Assembly (NCBI GenBank): GCA_902826815.1
Contig: CADEGF010000044.1
Coordinates: 1-64,000, forward strand
Length of the DNA: 64,000 bases
Reading direction: 5' to 3'
Origin: an uncultured Mycobacteriaceae bacterium
Lineage (GTDB): Bacteria > Actinomycetota > Actinomycetes > Mycobacteriales > Mycobacteriaceae
Under the pieces are notes generated by a model that saw only the letters and a list, made by a program, of their open reading frames with translations, had not been told where the DNA came from and made no database searches. Below are positions 45,618 through 55,572 of this stretch, piece after piece (within the stretch, counting starts at the first letter, position 1; the number at the start of each line of letters is the position of its first letter). The position numbers and the translations under genes are program-made.

Positions 45618-47822
45618 TTACTCGCAGGCGGTGTCGGCGGCGTTGGTGACCGTGAGGTCCTCAGGCAGCTCAGTCGGCGTGCTTCCGGTGCCGTGAAGAA
45701 CGTGGACCTGCACCGACGAGCCGCTCGGCATCGGCGGGCTCACATTGGCGAAGTCCGACCCGAGCACCACCTGCACGGTGCTGCCTTTCCCGTTGACGCG
45801 CTCGATCGTCGGCTCGACGAAGGCCGATGCCACCGTCGCCGCGGCCTCTTCATTGCCCGGGGAGAAGAACACCGTCGTCTCGCTGAGCGAGCTCGGGTAG
45901 GTGTCGGGGGTCTCCACGTTGAAACCGTGCTGCTGCAATTCCGTTGCCGCAGTTGCCCCAAGGCCGTCCTGCCCTGTCGAGTTCGACACCTGGACGGTGA
46001 CCGACGACGGGTCGGTGGTGACGGCGTCGACCACCTCACCGGGATCGGCGGCAACCTCCGGCGTCGGCGTTTCGCTCGTCGGCGACTCGGGGGTTTCGTT
46101 CGTCAACGACTCCGGCGTGCCAGGAACCGGGGTGTTGTCCGCGTTGCGCTCCTCGGGCAACGGGTCGTCGTTGATGATCGCGTCGAAGATCGCCCGCGTG
46201 TCATCCTCGCGCATGTGCTCGTTGCCCCACTCGTCCATATAGCCGGTGGTGGGGACGGTGAGGAAGGTGATCCGACCGGCCGCGACGTTCTGCAGCGACT
46301 GGCCGAGTGCCACCAGGTCCTTGGTATCGATGTTGTCGACGTAGCTGTCGCTGATGAACTGGTTGACGACGTTGTTGAGCTTGGTGAGGGAGAAGAACAC
46401 TTCCCTGGAGATCAGCGAGCGCAGCAGCGACGACAGGAAGAGTTGTTGGCGCTTGATGCGGCCGTAGTCGCCGTTGGTCTCGGTGGTCACCTGGCGCGCG
46501 CGCACGTAGTTCAGCGCGGTGTGCCCGTCGACCATCTGGCGGCCCGCATTGGGCAGCACCGTGCCGAGTTCGTAATCCTCCAGCGGTGTGGTGCTGCACA
46601 CCTCGACGCCGCCGAGTGCGTCGACCATCTTGGAGAAACCGGCGAAGTCGATCGCCATGAACCGGTTGATGGACAGACCCGACAGCTTCTGGATGACCTT
46701 CACCAGGCATTTCGGGCCGCCGAACGAGAAGGCCGAGTTCAGCTTCGTCTCGGTGTAGATCTCGTCTGGCCCGTACTCACCTGTCTCCTCGTCATACAGT
46801 GGGCCGTACTCGCCGGTCTGGGGGTTCCACGCTTCGCACTCCATCGGCTCGATGTTCAGATCGCGCGGAAACGACACCGCCACAACGCGTTCGCGGTTGG
46901 CCGGGATGTTGACGAGCATGATGGTGTCCGAACGGGATCCGCCTGCGTCCTCGGTGTCGCCCGCCCCCATGTCGGCGTTCTCGCCGAAGCGGCTGTCGAT
47001 ACCGACGATGAGGAAGTTCTCGTCGCCGAACTGCGCATTGGGGTCGAGGATGTCGCGCGAATCCGGGTCAAGCGCCGAGACGCGGTTGAGCATGCTGTTC
47101 TTCGCCGACTGCCACTGCCACGCGCCACCGGTCATCGCCAGCGCGAGCACCGCGAAGATCGCGGCAATGGAGCGGCCGGCCAACATGACGCGACGATGCG
47201 CTTTCCGATTCTTCTTCCTCAGCGGACCGACCAGATCGGTGGAGCCCTCACCGACCCGCTCGGGTGCGACGCGCTCGAGCCGTGCCCGCCGCAACGCGGC
47301 CAGGTCGGGAATCTCGTCGGCGTAGGAGACCCTGGGGATGACCTCGGTATCGGGGTCCGAAAGGTCCTCGGGCTGCGGCTTGGGCCGCAGCGGCAGGGGC
47401 TGCCTCGGCCGCTGCGGAGGAGCCGGCGGTGGTGCAGCAGGTGGCGGAGTCGCACCCTTCGGCGGCATTGCAGGGGGAGGCGTTGCGCGCGGAGCTGACG
47501 AGCGGGGAGGCGTTGCACGCGGAGGCGTCGCCGGGCGCGGGGGCTCCGGTTCGGGCGCAGCGTGCCGGCTCGGAAGGTCCGGCGAGGTGGCGCCGGTGAC
47601 CTTCGCGATCAGATCGGCGACCGTCACACCGTCGGTGTGGCTACCGGTGGGTGCGGGCTTGTCGTTCTCCTCGGGTTCACCTGCAGATCCGCGCTCCCAC
47701 GGAGCGGCGGCTCGCGGTGGGAGTGGAGATCGGGTCAGCCACTGATTGGCGCCGTCTTGATCGGCGCCGTTCATATCGGACGCGCGTCGGCGACCAGGAG
47801 TGGCGTTATCGCCGTCACTCAT
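45618..47822 (-). CDS. LytR-CpsA-Psr (LCP) family protein with LytR_C domain (Rv0822c-like)
   Basis: A 734-residue protein. The cytoplasmic N-terminus (about 1-210) is long and Pro/Ala-rich. One membrane helix (about 212-232) follows, then the LCP domain (about 265-500) with GSRSDTIMLVNI and VSFPRDLNIEP, the pyrophosphate-site motifs. A LytR_C domain (about 620-705) lies near the C-terminus. LCP proteins attach glycopolymers such as arabinogalactan to peptidoglycan outside the cell. ATG 47822 has GGAGG 12 nt upstream. Confidence 0.92.
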   Translation of the reverse strand: MSDGDNATPGRRRASDMNGADQDGANQWLTRSPLPPRAAAPWERGSAGEPEENDKPAPTGSHTDGVTVADLIAKVTGATSPDLPSRHAAPEPEPPRPATPPRATPPRSSAPRATPPPAMPPKGATPPPAAPPPAPPQRPRQPLPLRPKPQPEDLSDPDTEVIPRVSYADEIPDLAALRRARLERVAPERVGEGSTDLVGPLRKKNRKAHRRVMLAGRSIAAIFAVLALAMTGGAWQWQSAKNSMLNRVSALDPDSRDILDPNAQFGDENFLIVGIDSRFGENADMGAGDTEDAGGSRSDTIMLVNIPANRERVVAVSFPRDLNIEPMECEAWNPQTGEYGPLYDEETGEYGPDEIYTETKLNSAFSFGGPKCLVKVIQKLSGLSINRFMAIDFAGFSKMVDALGGVEVCSTTPLEDYELGTVLPNAGRQMVDGHTALNYVRARQVTTETNGDYGRIKRQQLFLSSLLRSLISREVFFSLTKLNNVVNQFISDSYVDNIDTKDLVALGQSLQNVAAGRITFLTVPTTGYMDEWGNEHMREDDTRAIFDAIINDDPLPEERNADNTPVPGTPESLTNETPESPTSETPTPEVAADPGEVVDAVTTDPSSVTVQVSNSTGQDGLGATAATELQQHGFNVETPDTYPSSLSETTVFFSPGNEEAAATVASAFVEPTIERVNGKGSTVQVVLGSDFANVSPPMPSGSSVQVHVLHGTGSTPTELPEDLTVTNAADTACE

Positions 47823-47947
47823 GTCCCTACCGGCCTCCGACTGTTTGAGCAGCGCGCGCGTCGGTTGGTATCAGCCGCTGCGCTGCCTCCACCTGAGTTG
47901 AAGCGGCAATAACCGTGGCCCCGCGTCTGGAGCCAAAAAACGACAAG

Positions 47948-47965
47948 TCTCATATCGTACTGAGA
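47948..47965. promoter_or_regulatory. Promoter and inverted repeat upstream of the LCP gene
   Basis: In an AT-rich patch, the minus-strand -10 TACGAT (47959-47954) is 17 nt from TTACGA (47982-47977). TCTCA/TGAGA (47948-47965) form an inverted repeat over the -10. This predicts a 5' UTR of about 125 nt. Confidence 0.4.
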
Positions 47966-48000
47966 GATCCTGAAATTCGTAATGTCGAGATGGTCTCGGT

Positions 48001-49134
48001 TCACCCACCGGAATGCATCACGTCGGCCCCTTCGGGCACTGTGCAGTCATCCGGGTCGGCCAGCCAACCCTCCGGAAGAGCCACCGAGGCAGGTGATCCC
48101 TGGCGCCCGCGCGGACCGTTCGCGGCCTGCGGAAACGCCACCTCAGAGTCCAGCGTTGCGAGCAGTTCGTCGAGTTGTTTTACCGTCTTGACCAGCGCCA
48201 ATGCTCGACGAAGCTCGGCCCCGGCGGGGAATCCGTGCAGGTACCAGGCAATGTGCTTGCGGATGTCGCGCATGCCCTTGTCCTCGCCGAAGTGGGCGGT
48301 GAGCAGCTCGCCGTGTCGGCGCATGATCACCGCGACCTCGCCCAGTGTGGGCGGTTTCACACCCTCGCGGCCCGCGAAGGCGTCGGACAGCTCGGCGAAC
48401 AACCACGGCCTGCCCAGGCAGCCCCGGCCGATGACGACGCCGTCGCAGCCGGTCTCCGACATCATCGCCAATGCGTCGTCGGCGTCGAAGATATCGCCGT
48501 TTCCGAGCACCGGAATGGCGGTGACGTGCGCTTTCAGCGCGGCGATCTGCTCCCAGTCGGCCGTGCCGGAGTAGCGCTGCGACGCTGTGCGGGCATGCAG
48601 CGCGACGGCAGCGGCGCCTTCCTCAGCCGCGATCCGTCCTGCGTCGAGGTGGGTGTGGTGGGCGTCGTCGATGCCGATCCGGAATTTCACCGTCACGGGA
48701 ACGTCGGATCCCTCAGTGGCCCGCACCGCGGCGGCCACGATCTGACCGAAGAGGCGGCGCTTGTACGGCAGCGCGGCACCACCCCCGCGCCGGGTCACCT
48801 TGGGCACCGGACAGCCGAAGTTCATATCGATGTGATCGGCCAGGTTCTCGTCGACGATCATTTTCGCGGCGGCGTAGGTGTTCACCGGGTCGACGGCGTA
48901 GAGCTGCAGCGACCGGGGCGACTCATCCGGGCCGAAGGTCGTCATGTGCAAGGTGACCGGATGGCGCTCGACGAGCGCGCGGGCGGTCACCATCTCACAG
49001 ACATACAGCCCGCTGACCGTGCCGGCCCGGGCGAGTTCGAGTTCGCGACACAGCGTGCGGAACGCGACGTTCGTCACGCCTGCCATCGGTGCCAGCACGA
49101 CAGGGCTGGCCAGCGCGATGGGACCAATCTGCAA
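48001..49134 (-). CDS. dus: tRNA-dihydrouridine synthase (Rv0823c-like)
   Basis: A 377-residue FMN enzyme that reduces uridine to dihydrouridine in tRNA. TIM-barrel motifs: LAPMAGVTNVAFR (about 15-27), MNFGCPVPKVTRRGGGAAL (about 103-121, catalytic Cys in GCP), VKFRIGIDD, LHARTASQRYSGTADW and GNGDIFDA. The start is the TTG at 49134, matching the family N-terminus (QIGPIALASPVVLAPMAG); it sits 17 nt past the desA1 stop. Confidence 0.92.
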   Translation of the reverse strand: MQIGPIALASPVVLAPMAGVTNVAFRTLCRELELARAGTVSGLYVCEMVTARALVERHPVTLHMTTFGPDESPRSLQLYAVDPVNTYAAAKMIVDENLADHIDMNFGCPVPKVTRRGGGAALPYKRRLFGQIVAAAVRATEGSDVPVTVKFRIGIDDAHHTHLDAGRIAAEEGAAAVALHARTASQRYSGTADWEQIAALKAHVTAIPVLGNGDIFDADDALAMMSETGCDGVVIGRGCLGRPWLFAELSDAFAGREGVKPPTLGEVAVIMRRHGELLTAHFGEDKGMRDIRKHIAWYLHGFPAGAELRRALALVKTVKQLDELLATLDSEVAFPQAANGPRGRQGSPASVALPEGWLADPDDCTVPEGADVMHSGG

Positions 49135-49151
49135 CTGTGTGCGGGATTCCG

Positions 49152-50150
49152 TCAGGACGGAGATGACGCGAGAACCTTCTTGGATTCCAGCCGCTCGGCC
49201 TTCTTCGCCTCACGCGCGAGGCGCTTCTGCTTGGCGACCTCGAACTTGTCGCACGTCTCCTCGAGCTCCTCGATGAGCACGCCGAGATCGTCGCGCATCC
49301 GTGCGGCCTCGCCGCTGAAGTCCTCACGCTCGAAGATTCGCCACTTCTTCAGCACCGGTTTGACGACGTCGTCGAGGTGGATACGCGGGTCGTAGACGCC
49401 GCCGACGGCGATGATCACGGCCTTGCGGCGGAACTCCGGAACGGTGAACCCTGGCATCTTGAAATTGCGCAGCACCCGGTGCAGCGAGAACATCGCCTGG
49501 TCCGGCGCGATGTCGAAACCTGCCTCGCTGACGTCCCGGTAGAAGATCATGTGCAGGTTCTCGTCGGCCGAAACACGTTGCAGCAGTTGATCGGCGATCG
49601 TTTCGTTGCACGCCTTGCCGGTATTGCGGTGCGAGACGCGGGTGGCCAGCTCCTGGAACGTCACGTAGATGACGGAGTCGAAGAGGCTCTCGGCGAACAG
49701 GTCGCCCTGATGGTTCTGGCCCGGGCTGAAGCCGCGGGTCACCTGCTCGAGACGCAAGGTTTCGAGTGCGACGGGGTCGATGGCGCGGGTGACGACGAGG
49801 TAGTCGCGCAGCGCGATACCGTGCCGGTTCTCCTCGGCGGTCCAACGGTTGACCCACTGCCCCCAGGGGCCGTCCATGGAGAAGTTCATCGCGATCTCGC
49901 GGTGGTAGGACGGCAGGTTGTCCTCGGTCAGCAGGTTCTGGACCATCGCCGTCTGCGCGACCTCGGACAGCACCGACTGGCCGGGCTCCCAGTCCTGGCC
50001 GCCGAGCGCGTAATAGTTCTTGCCGTCCGACCATGGGATGTAGTCGTGCGGGTTCCAGTCCTTGCGCATCGAGAGGTGCCGGTTGAGGTTCTTCTCAACA
50101 ACAGGCTCAAGCTCGTGCAGCAGGTGCAGGTCGGTCAGGTTCTCGTGCAT
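49152..50150 (-). CDS. desA1: Acyl-[ACP] desaturase DesA1
   Basis: A 332-residue soluble di-iron desaturase acting on ACP-bound long acyl chains; in mycobacteria DesA1 is needed for mycolic acid synthesis. The iron ligands are in WTAEENRHG (EExxH, about residues 105-113) and SADENLHMIFYRD (DExxH, about 190-205). ATG 50150 matches the family N-terminus (LTDLHLLHELEPVVEKNLNRHLS). Its promoter holds a 19-bp palindrome. Confidence 0.95.
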   Translation of the reverse strand: MHENLTDLHLLHELEPVVEKNLNRHLSMRKDWNPHDYIPWSDGKNYYALGGQDWEPGQSVLSEVAQTAMVQNLLTEDNLPSYHREIAMNFSMDGPWGQWVNRWTAEENRHGIALRDYLVVTRAIDPVALETLRLEQVTRGFSPGQNHQGDLFAESLFDSVIYVTFQELATRVSHRNTGKACNETIADQLLQRVSADENLHMIFYRDVSEAGFDIAPDQAMFSLHRVLRNFKMPGFTVPEFRRKAVIIAVGGVYDPRIHLDDVVKPVLKKWRIFEREDFSGEAARMRDDLGVLIEELEETCDKFEVAKQKRLAREAKKAERLESKKVLASSPS

Positions 50151-50234
50151 TAGGCCTGCGCTCTCCTCTGATTTGGGGTCGTCCGTCGCACTTGGCCGGC
50201 ACCCCGGATTTATCTGTACCTGTTGGTTGCAGTC

Positions 50235-50263
50235 AATATATCTGTGTACCTCAGACACAGCAA
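50235..50263 (-). promoter_or_regulatory. desA1 promoter with palindromic operator
   Basis: On the minus strand -35 TTGCTG (50263-50258), 17-nt spacer, -10 TATATT (50240-50235). The spacer contains CTGTGTACCTCAGACACAG (plus strand 50242-50260) with perfect 6-bp arms. A TetR-type repressor (MadR) is known to control desA1 in mycobacteria, and this could be its site. Confidence 0.65.
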
Positions 50264-50414
50264 GTTGTTCCGTCGGTGTCGCCGCGTCGAAAAGATCACG
50301 ATTCTCTCCGAAGTAGACGCCGGTACTGCTCGCGGGTTGGGCCGCTCGGCGGTATTGTTTCCGCAGGCAATGAAGGGCGCCTGAGTTCGTGGCAACCGTA
50401 GACCTTAGACATAG

Positions 50415-50888
50415 GTGGACAAGTTGAAGAAGATCATCGTTTCGGCCGGCATCGGCGCCGCAGGTGTTGCGCTGGGATTGTTCGGCGCGGGCATCGCGTC
50501 GGCAGCGCCCGACGTGGTGGGAATGACCTACGGCGACGCGGTTTCCGCGATCGAGGACGGCGGCGGCTCCGCCAAGATCTCGGTCACCGTCGGCGATCGT
50601 CAGGATGCGATGGGTGACTGCCTCGTCACCAACGCCACCGATGCGCCGTTCACGCGTTACAACGATGGCGAGGCGGCGCACGCCGACGGCGAGGTGCTGC
50701 TGGCGCTGAACTGCAACCGCGGCGCCGCGACGGCCACCGTGCCCGGTGCTTCGCTGGCCAGCTCGTCGGGCCGGGAATTCCAGGCCAAGGCCGAGGAGGC
50801 CGCGCAGGCCGCGCAGGACGAGCAGGACGAGCTCGCGATGGCAGGCGAGACCCCGGGCGACGCCGAGCCCGAGATCCCGACCGGATAG
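50415..50888 (+). CDS. Exported PASTA-like protein
   Basis: A 157-residue secreted protein: signal peptide of about 30 residues (cut likely after ASA), then APDVVGMTYGDAVSAIEDGGG, which resembles the start of a PASTA domain, two cysteines (GDCLVTN, LNCNRG) and an Ala/Glu-rich C-terminal tail. PASTA domains can bind peptidoglycan pieces or beta-lactams, but this is a single divergent copy. GTG start at 50415. Divergent from desA1 across 264 bp. Confidence 0.78.
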   Translation: MDKLKKIIVSAGIGAAGVALGLFGAGIASAAPDVVGMTYGDAVSAIEDGGGSAKISVTVGDRQDAMGDCLVTNATDAPFTRYNDGEAAHADGEVLLALNCNRGAATATVPGASLASSSGREFQAKAEEAAQAAQDEQDELAMAGETPGDAEPEIPTG

Positions 50889-50949
50889 TTGGCACCCGCC
50901 TCACTGTCTCTTCGCTCGGGATCCTCGGCGCGGCTACTGCGAGTGGGCC

Positions 50950-51534
50950 TCAGTAACTCGACACCCTGCTCAGCAGCATCTCGACGCAATAGTCGATGAA
51001 CTGTTCGCGGGTCGCCGCGAGGCGGCCGTTCAGGTAGGCGGTGAACAGGGCGGTCAGCGCGCCGATCAGGCCGGTGGCCGCCATCGCCTGCACCGCCGGT
51101 TCGGTGATGCGGGTCAGCTTGTGCTGAAGCAGCTCGATGAAGCTGGGCATCCAATCGGCGCCCGACCGCGTCAGCACCGGTTCGACCGCGGGCGCAACGA
51201 GAAGCACCCGGCCGCGGGTCGGATCGTCGACCATCAGCGCGACGAAGCGTTCCACCGCGTCGCGCGCGGTGGTGGACGTCGAAAGGGTGGACATCGCCTT
51301 GGCGCAGACGTCGTCGTAGACCGCTCGCACGAATTCGTCGCGGTCGGAAAAGCTCTCATAGAAGTAGCGTTCGGTGAGGCCTGCGGACTTGCATACCGCG
51401 CGCACAGTCAGGGCAGGGCCGCCTTCACTGCCGAGCAGGCCGACGCCCGCCGCGATCAACTCGTCTCGACGCAGCGCCTGACGGTCCTCGAGCGGAACGC
51501 CCGACCACCGACCCCGCCGTTGACCGCCAGTCAC
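50950..51534 (-). CDS. TetR-family regulator (Rv0825c-like)
   Basis: A 194-residue regulator with an N-terminal helix-turn-helix (about 22-65: ALTVRAVCKSAGLTERYFYESFSDRDEFVRAVYDDV). The C-terminus is an all-helical ligand domain. GTG 51534 was chosen: AGGAGG lies 3 nt before it, while the longer frame begins with a TTG at 51558. Divergent from the DUF2236 gene, its likely target. Confidence 0.87.
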   Translation of the reverse strand: MTGGQRRGRWSGVPLEDRQALRRDELIAAGVGLLGSEGGPALTVRAVCKSAGLTERYFYESFSDRDEFVRAVYDDVCAKAMSTLSTSTTARDAVERFVALMVDDPTRGRVLLVAPAVEPVLTRSGADWMPSFIELLQHKLTRITEPAVQAMAATGLIGALTALFTAYLNGRLAATREQFIDYCVEMLLSRVSSY

Positions 51535-51603
51535 ATCCCTCCTAGAATCGTGTGACAACGCACGTAGTCAAAATCTACCTTGACGCCGATCGGAAGCACA
51601 CCA

Positions 51604-52617
51604 GTGACTCAAGATACTTCTGAGGCATGCCCCGCTACCAGTGATTCGACACCTGTGGCCGCGGGTTGCCCGGTGTCGGCGGGCGGTTATGACGCGCTTC
51701 CGGCCACGCTCGGCCCCGATTCGCTGACCTGGAAATACTTCGGTCAATGGACCGGCATGCTGCAGGGCTCGTGGGCCGGTTCGATGCAGAACATGCATCC
51801 GCAGCTCGGTGCGGCCGTCGAGCAGCACTCGATCTTCTTCATGGAGCGGATGCCGAGGCTCTACCGATCGGTGTATCCGATCGGTGGGGTGGTGTTCGAC
51901 GGAGAACGGGCGCCAAAGACCGGTGCCCAGGTGCGCGATTACCACGTGGGCATCAAGGGCGTCGACGATCAGGGCCGCCGTTACAGCGCGCTCAACCCCG
52001 ATGTCTTCTACTGGGCGCACGCGACGTTTTTCAAGTCGGTGCTGCTGGCCGCGGAGCGGTTCAGGGGCGGCCTGACCGACGACCAGAGGCGACAGCTGTT
52101 CGACGAGCACGTCACCTGGTACCGCTTGTACGGAATGAGCATGCGGCCGGTGCCCAAATCCTGGGAGGAATTCCAGGAGTACTGGGATCACATGTGCAAC
52201 AACGTGTTAGAGAACAATGCCGCGACTCGGGAAGTGCTCGATCTGTCCACCATGACAAAACATCCGTCACTGCAGTGGATCCCGGACTGGATGTGGCGGA
52301 TCAACCTCAAGGTGCTCGAGCGGTTCTTGTTGTTCGTCACCGTCGGCCTCTACGACCCGCCGGTCCGGGAGCTGATGGGCTACACCTGGTCACCTCGCCA
52401 GGAGTGGCTGCATCGTCGGCTCGGGACGCTGGTGCACCTCGCCACCAAACTGACGCCCAACCGCATGATGATGCACCCACGCAAGCGCAGCGCATTCGAT
52501 CGCAAGACAGGCCGAATCCCGTCAGACGCACCCTTGGTGGAGACGCCCGCACGCAACCTGCCTCCGGTCGAGTACCGCGGCGATGGGCGGCACTACTGCC
52601 CTGTGAAAGCCGTATAG
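51604..52617 (+). CDS. DUF2236/MpaB-family oxygenase-like protein (Rv0826-like)
   Basis: A 337-residue protein of the MpaB/latex-clearing-protein-like family, some of which bind heme b and cleave polyisoprene. Family patterns: PDSLTWKYFGQWTGML at the start, NPDVFYWAHATFFKSVL (about residues 135-151, with the conserved His) and the C-terminal YTWSPRQEWLHRR. GTG 51604 has GGAAG 9 nt upstream; a TTG at 51580 would add eight residues. The biological substrate is unknown. Confidence 0.85.
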   Translation: MTQDTSEACPATSDSTPVAAGCPVSAGGYDALPATLGPDSLTWKYFGQWTGMLQGSWAGSMQNMHPQLGAAVEQHSIFFMERMPRLYRSVYPIGGVVFDGERAPKTGAQVRDYHVGIKGVDDQGRRYSALNPDVFYWAHATFFKSVLLAAERFRGGLTDDQRRQLFDEHVTWYRLYGMSMRPVPKSWEEFQEYWDHMCNNVLENNAATREVLDLSTMTKHPSLQWIPDWMWRINLKVLERFLLFVTVGLYDPPVRELMGYTWSPRQEWLHRRLGTLVHLATKLTPNRMMMHPRKRSAFDRKTGRIPSDAPLVETPARNLPPVEYRGDGRHYCPVKAV

Positions 52618-52961
52618 CCGGTCCACCCGCCGCCGTCGAAGAAGCGCAGCTGCGAACGGTTGTGCGGATCCGGGAACCAGCCCGGCTGCACCGGTGGATA
52701 GCGACCGAATATCCCGCGCGGATCGCCGCGCAGGCTCAGCCGGTGCTCGTACTCGGCGCGGGCGCGCAATCCGGCGTCGCGCAGCGCGTTGGCCCTGCTG
52801 CGTTTGCGAAGAGCGAGGCCGAACCAGGCGAGCGCCACGACGGCGACGAACAGTTGCGCTCCGCTCCACAGCAGCCAGCAGGTGAGCGCGACGACTGCCG
52901 CCGCCATGAACGGGTGGCGCTGCCAAATGGGTCGTCGAACGTGCTGGTAGAGCATCTTCAC
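52593..52961 (-). CDS. DUF2510 membrane protein
   Basis: A 122-residue protein with two close N-terminal helices (about residues 18-52) and a C-terminal DUF2510 motif, PGWFPDPHNRSQLRFFDGGGWTGY (about 90-115). The motif occurs in many actinobacterial membrane proteins; its role is unknown. Starts at GTG 52961 or ATG 52955. Its end overlaps the DUF2236 gene by 25 bp on the other strand. Confidence 0.8.
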   Translation of the reverse strand: MKMLYQHVRRPIWQRHPFMAAAVVALTCWLLWSGAQLFVAVVALAWFGLALRKRSRANALRDAGLRARAEYEHRLSLRGDPRGIFGRYPPVQPGWFPDPHNRSQLRFFDGGGWTGYTAFTGQ

Positions 52962-53011
52962 GATGGTACCGACCGGCTGACCCGACCGTGCCTGCGTGGT
53001 AACGGTAGCGC

Positions 53012-53017
53012 TAGCGT
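53012..53017 (+). promoter_or_regulatory. -10 element of the Ser/Thr kinase gene, leaderless configuration
   Basis: TAGCGT is followed by 6 nt and GTG 53024. A palindromic GGTAGCGCTAGC-like stretch overlaps it. Confidence 0.45.
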
Positions 53018-53023
53018 AAGAGT

Positions 53024-54172
<1,149 letters not shown>

Positions 54173-54278
54173 GCACGGCGATCAGCCGGGCAGAAACACC
54201 TCTGCCGCTGCGGTTTCCATGTCGGGCCAGGGGATCTCCTTATCCGTCAATCGGCGGAACAGCGACGATTTCGTCGGC

Positions 54279-54284
54279 TAAATT
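54279..54284 (+). promoter_or_regulatory. -10 element of the epimerase gene, leaderless configuration
   Basis: TAAATT is followed by 7 nt and ATG 54292. Confidence 0.5.
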
Positions 54285-54291
54285 GCGCGTC

Positions 54292-55347
54292 ATGGCTCGG
54301 GATTCAGTCCTGGTGACTGGGGCATACGGTCTGGTCGGCAGGCCGACGGTGGAGCGGCTCGTCGCCGACGGGTTCCATGTCATCGCCACCGCGCACCGCG
54401 CGACGAAACCGGCGCTTCCTAACTCTGTGGATGTGCGCTCGGTCGATCTGACCAAGCCGGATCAGGTCAGCGCGTTGCTCGCCGACGTATCGCCGTCGGC
54501 CGTGGTTCACCTGGCCGCCTACCTACCGCCGATGTGTTACGCCAACCGTGCGCTCGGCCGCGCAGTGAACGTCGACGCGACAGCGACGCTGGTTCGTGCC
54601 GCGGCCGCGCTGCCCTCACCGCCGCGCTTCGTGCACGCATCGAGCATGGCGGTGTACGGCAGCAGGAACCCGCACACGTGTACCGACCTGCTCACCCCCG
54701 AAACCCCGCCGCGGGCCTCGGAACTGTATGGCTGTCACAAACTTGAAGCCGAGAACATCGTGCGCACATCGGGATTGGAGTGGTCGATACTTCGGCTCGC
54801 CGGAGTCATCACGCTAGAACCGCTCGTCGACTACGGCGATTTCGAAACCTTCTATTTCGGCGCGCTGTTGCCCGAGGACAACCGATGCCATTCCGTCGAC
54901 GCTCGCGATGTCGCCTCTGCCTTCGCCGCGGCAGTCACCACCAACGCGATCCGGGAAGTGTTCATGATCGCCGGCGACGACTCCCACAAGGTGACCCAGG
55001 GGGAGAATGGTGTTGCGGGCGCTGACGCCCTCGGGACGCAGGCGATGATGTTTCCCGGTCGTCCCGGCGACCCCCACAGCGACGCGGACTGGTACCCATT
55101 GGACTGGATGGACACCGCCCGCTCCCAGCAGGTGCTGTCCTTCCAGCGGTATTCCAACTCGGAGTCCTACGACGAAATGCGGGCCAGGGGTGGGTGGAAA
55201 GCGCGGAGGATGCGGATGATGGCGCCTGTGCTGGCCCGAGCGATGCGGCGCCGCGCGCCCTACTACAAGCAGCCGGGCGAGTATGCCGACCCGTGGGGAA
55301 GGATTCGCGACCGCTGGGGTGATCCAGCGCCGGACATCAATGCTTGA
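54292..55347 (+). CDS. NAD-dependent epimerase/dehydratase family protein
   Basis: A 351-residue extended SDR. Cofactor motif VTGAYGLVGRPTVERLVADG (about 7-26); catalytic Ser-Met in HASSMAVYGSRN and Tyr-Lys in LYGCHKLEAENIV (YxxxK). The C-terminal 90 residues are rich in Arg and Trp and longer than in sugar epimerases. Substrate unknown. ATG 54292 is set by the -10; the frame is open upstream inside the kinase gene. Confidence 0.85.
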   Translation: MARDSVLVTGAYGLVGRPTVERLVADGFHVIATAHRATKPALPNSVDVRSVDLTKPDQVSALLADVSPSAVVHLAAYLPPMCYANRALGRAVNVDATATLVRAAAALPSPPRFVHASSMAVYGSRNPHTCTDLLTPETPPRASELYGCHKLEAENIVRTSGLEWSILRLAGVITLEPLVDYGDFETFYFGALLPEDNRCHSVDARDVASAFAAAVTTNAIREVFMIAGDDSHKVTQGENGVAGADALGTQAMMFPGRPGDPHSDADWYPLDWMDTARSQQVLSFQRYSNSESYDEMRARGGWKARRMRMMAPVLARAMRRRAPYYKQPGEYADPWGRIRDRWGDPAPDINA

Positions 55348-55537
55348 GCTCGCGTCGCGCGCGGCCAGCTGTGCGAACCCCGTCGTCGGCGAGAAGGCCG
55401 TGGAAGTGCATGTCGTGCCAACCGTCGGCATGTAGGGCTGCGCCACGTCGGATGCCCTCCTTGCGGAAGCCGGCCTTCGCCGCGACGCGGCAGGACGCTG
55501 GGTTATCGCCGGTGGCACCAAACTCGGCATACGACAC
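55337..55537 (-). pseudogene. Remnant of a GNAT acetyltransferase (C-terminal part)
   Basis: About 66 codons that encode only the end of a RimJ/RimL-type acetyltransferase: NPASCRVAAKAGFRKEGIRRGA then LHADGWHDMHFHGLLADD. The acetyl-CoA-binding first two thirds are absent; upstream sequence in this frame runs into the helicase 3' end without resemblance. It is most likely a deletion remnant. It overlaps the epimerase stop by 11 bp. Confidence 0.68.
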
Positions 55538-55572
55538 ATCATCGCCGCTGCGGTGCGCCGGATGCTCGACGA

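Noticed and set aside
45528-47498. A 656-codon open frame on the plus strand opposite the LCP gene
   Set aside because: Its translation is Arg/Val/His-rich with no domain pattern and mirrors the LCP gene's codon bias; typical antisense shadow in GC-rich DNA.
47948-47965. TCTCA/TGAGA repeat at the LCP promoter as a defined operator
   Set aside because: Only 5-bp arms; kept as a low-confidence part of the promoter rather than a separate finding.
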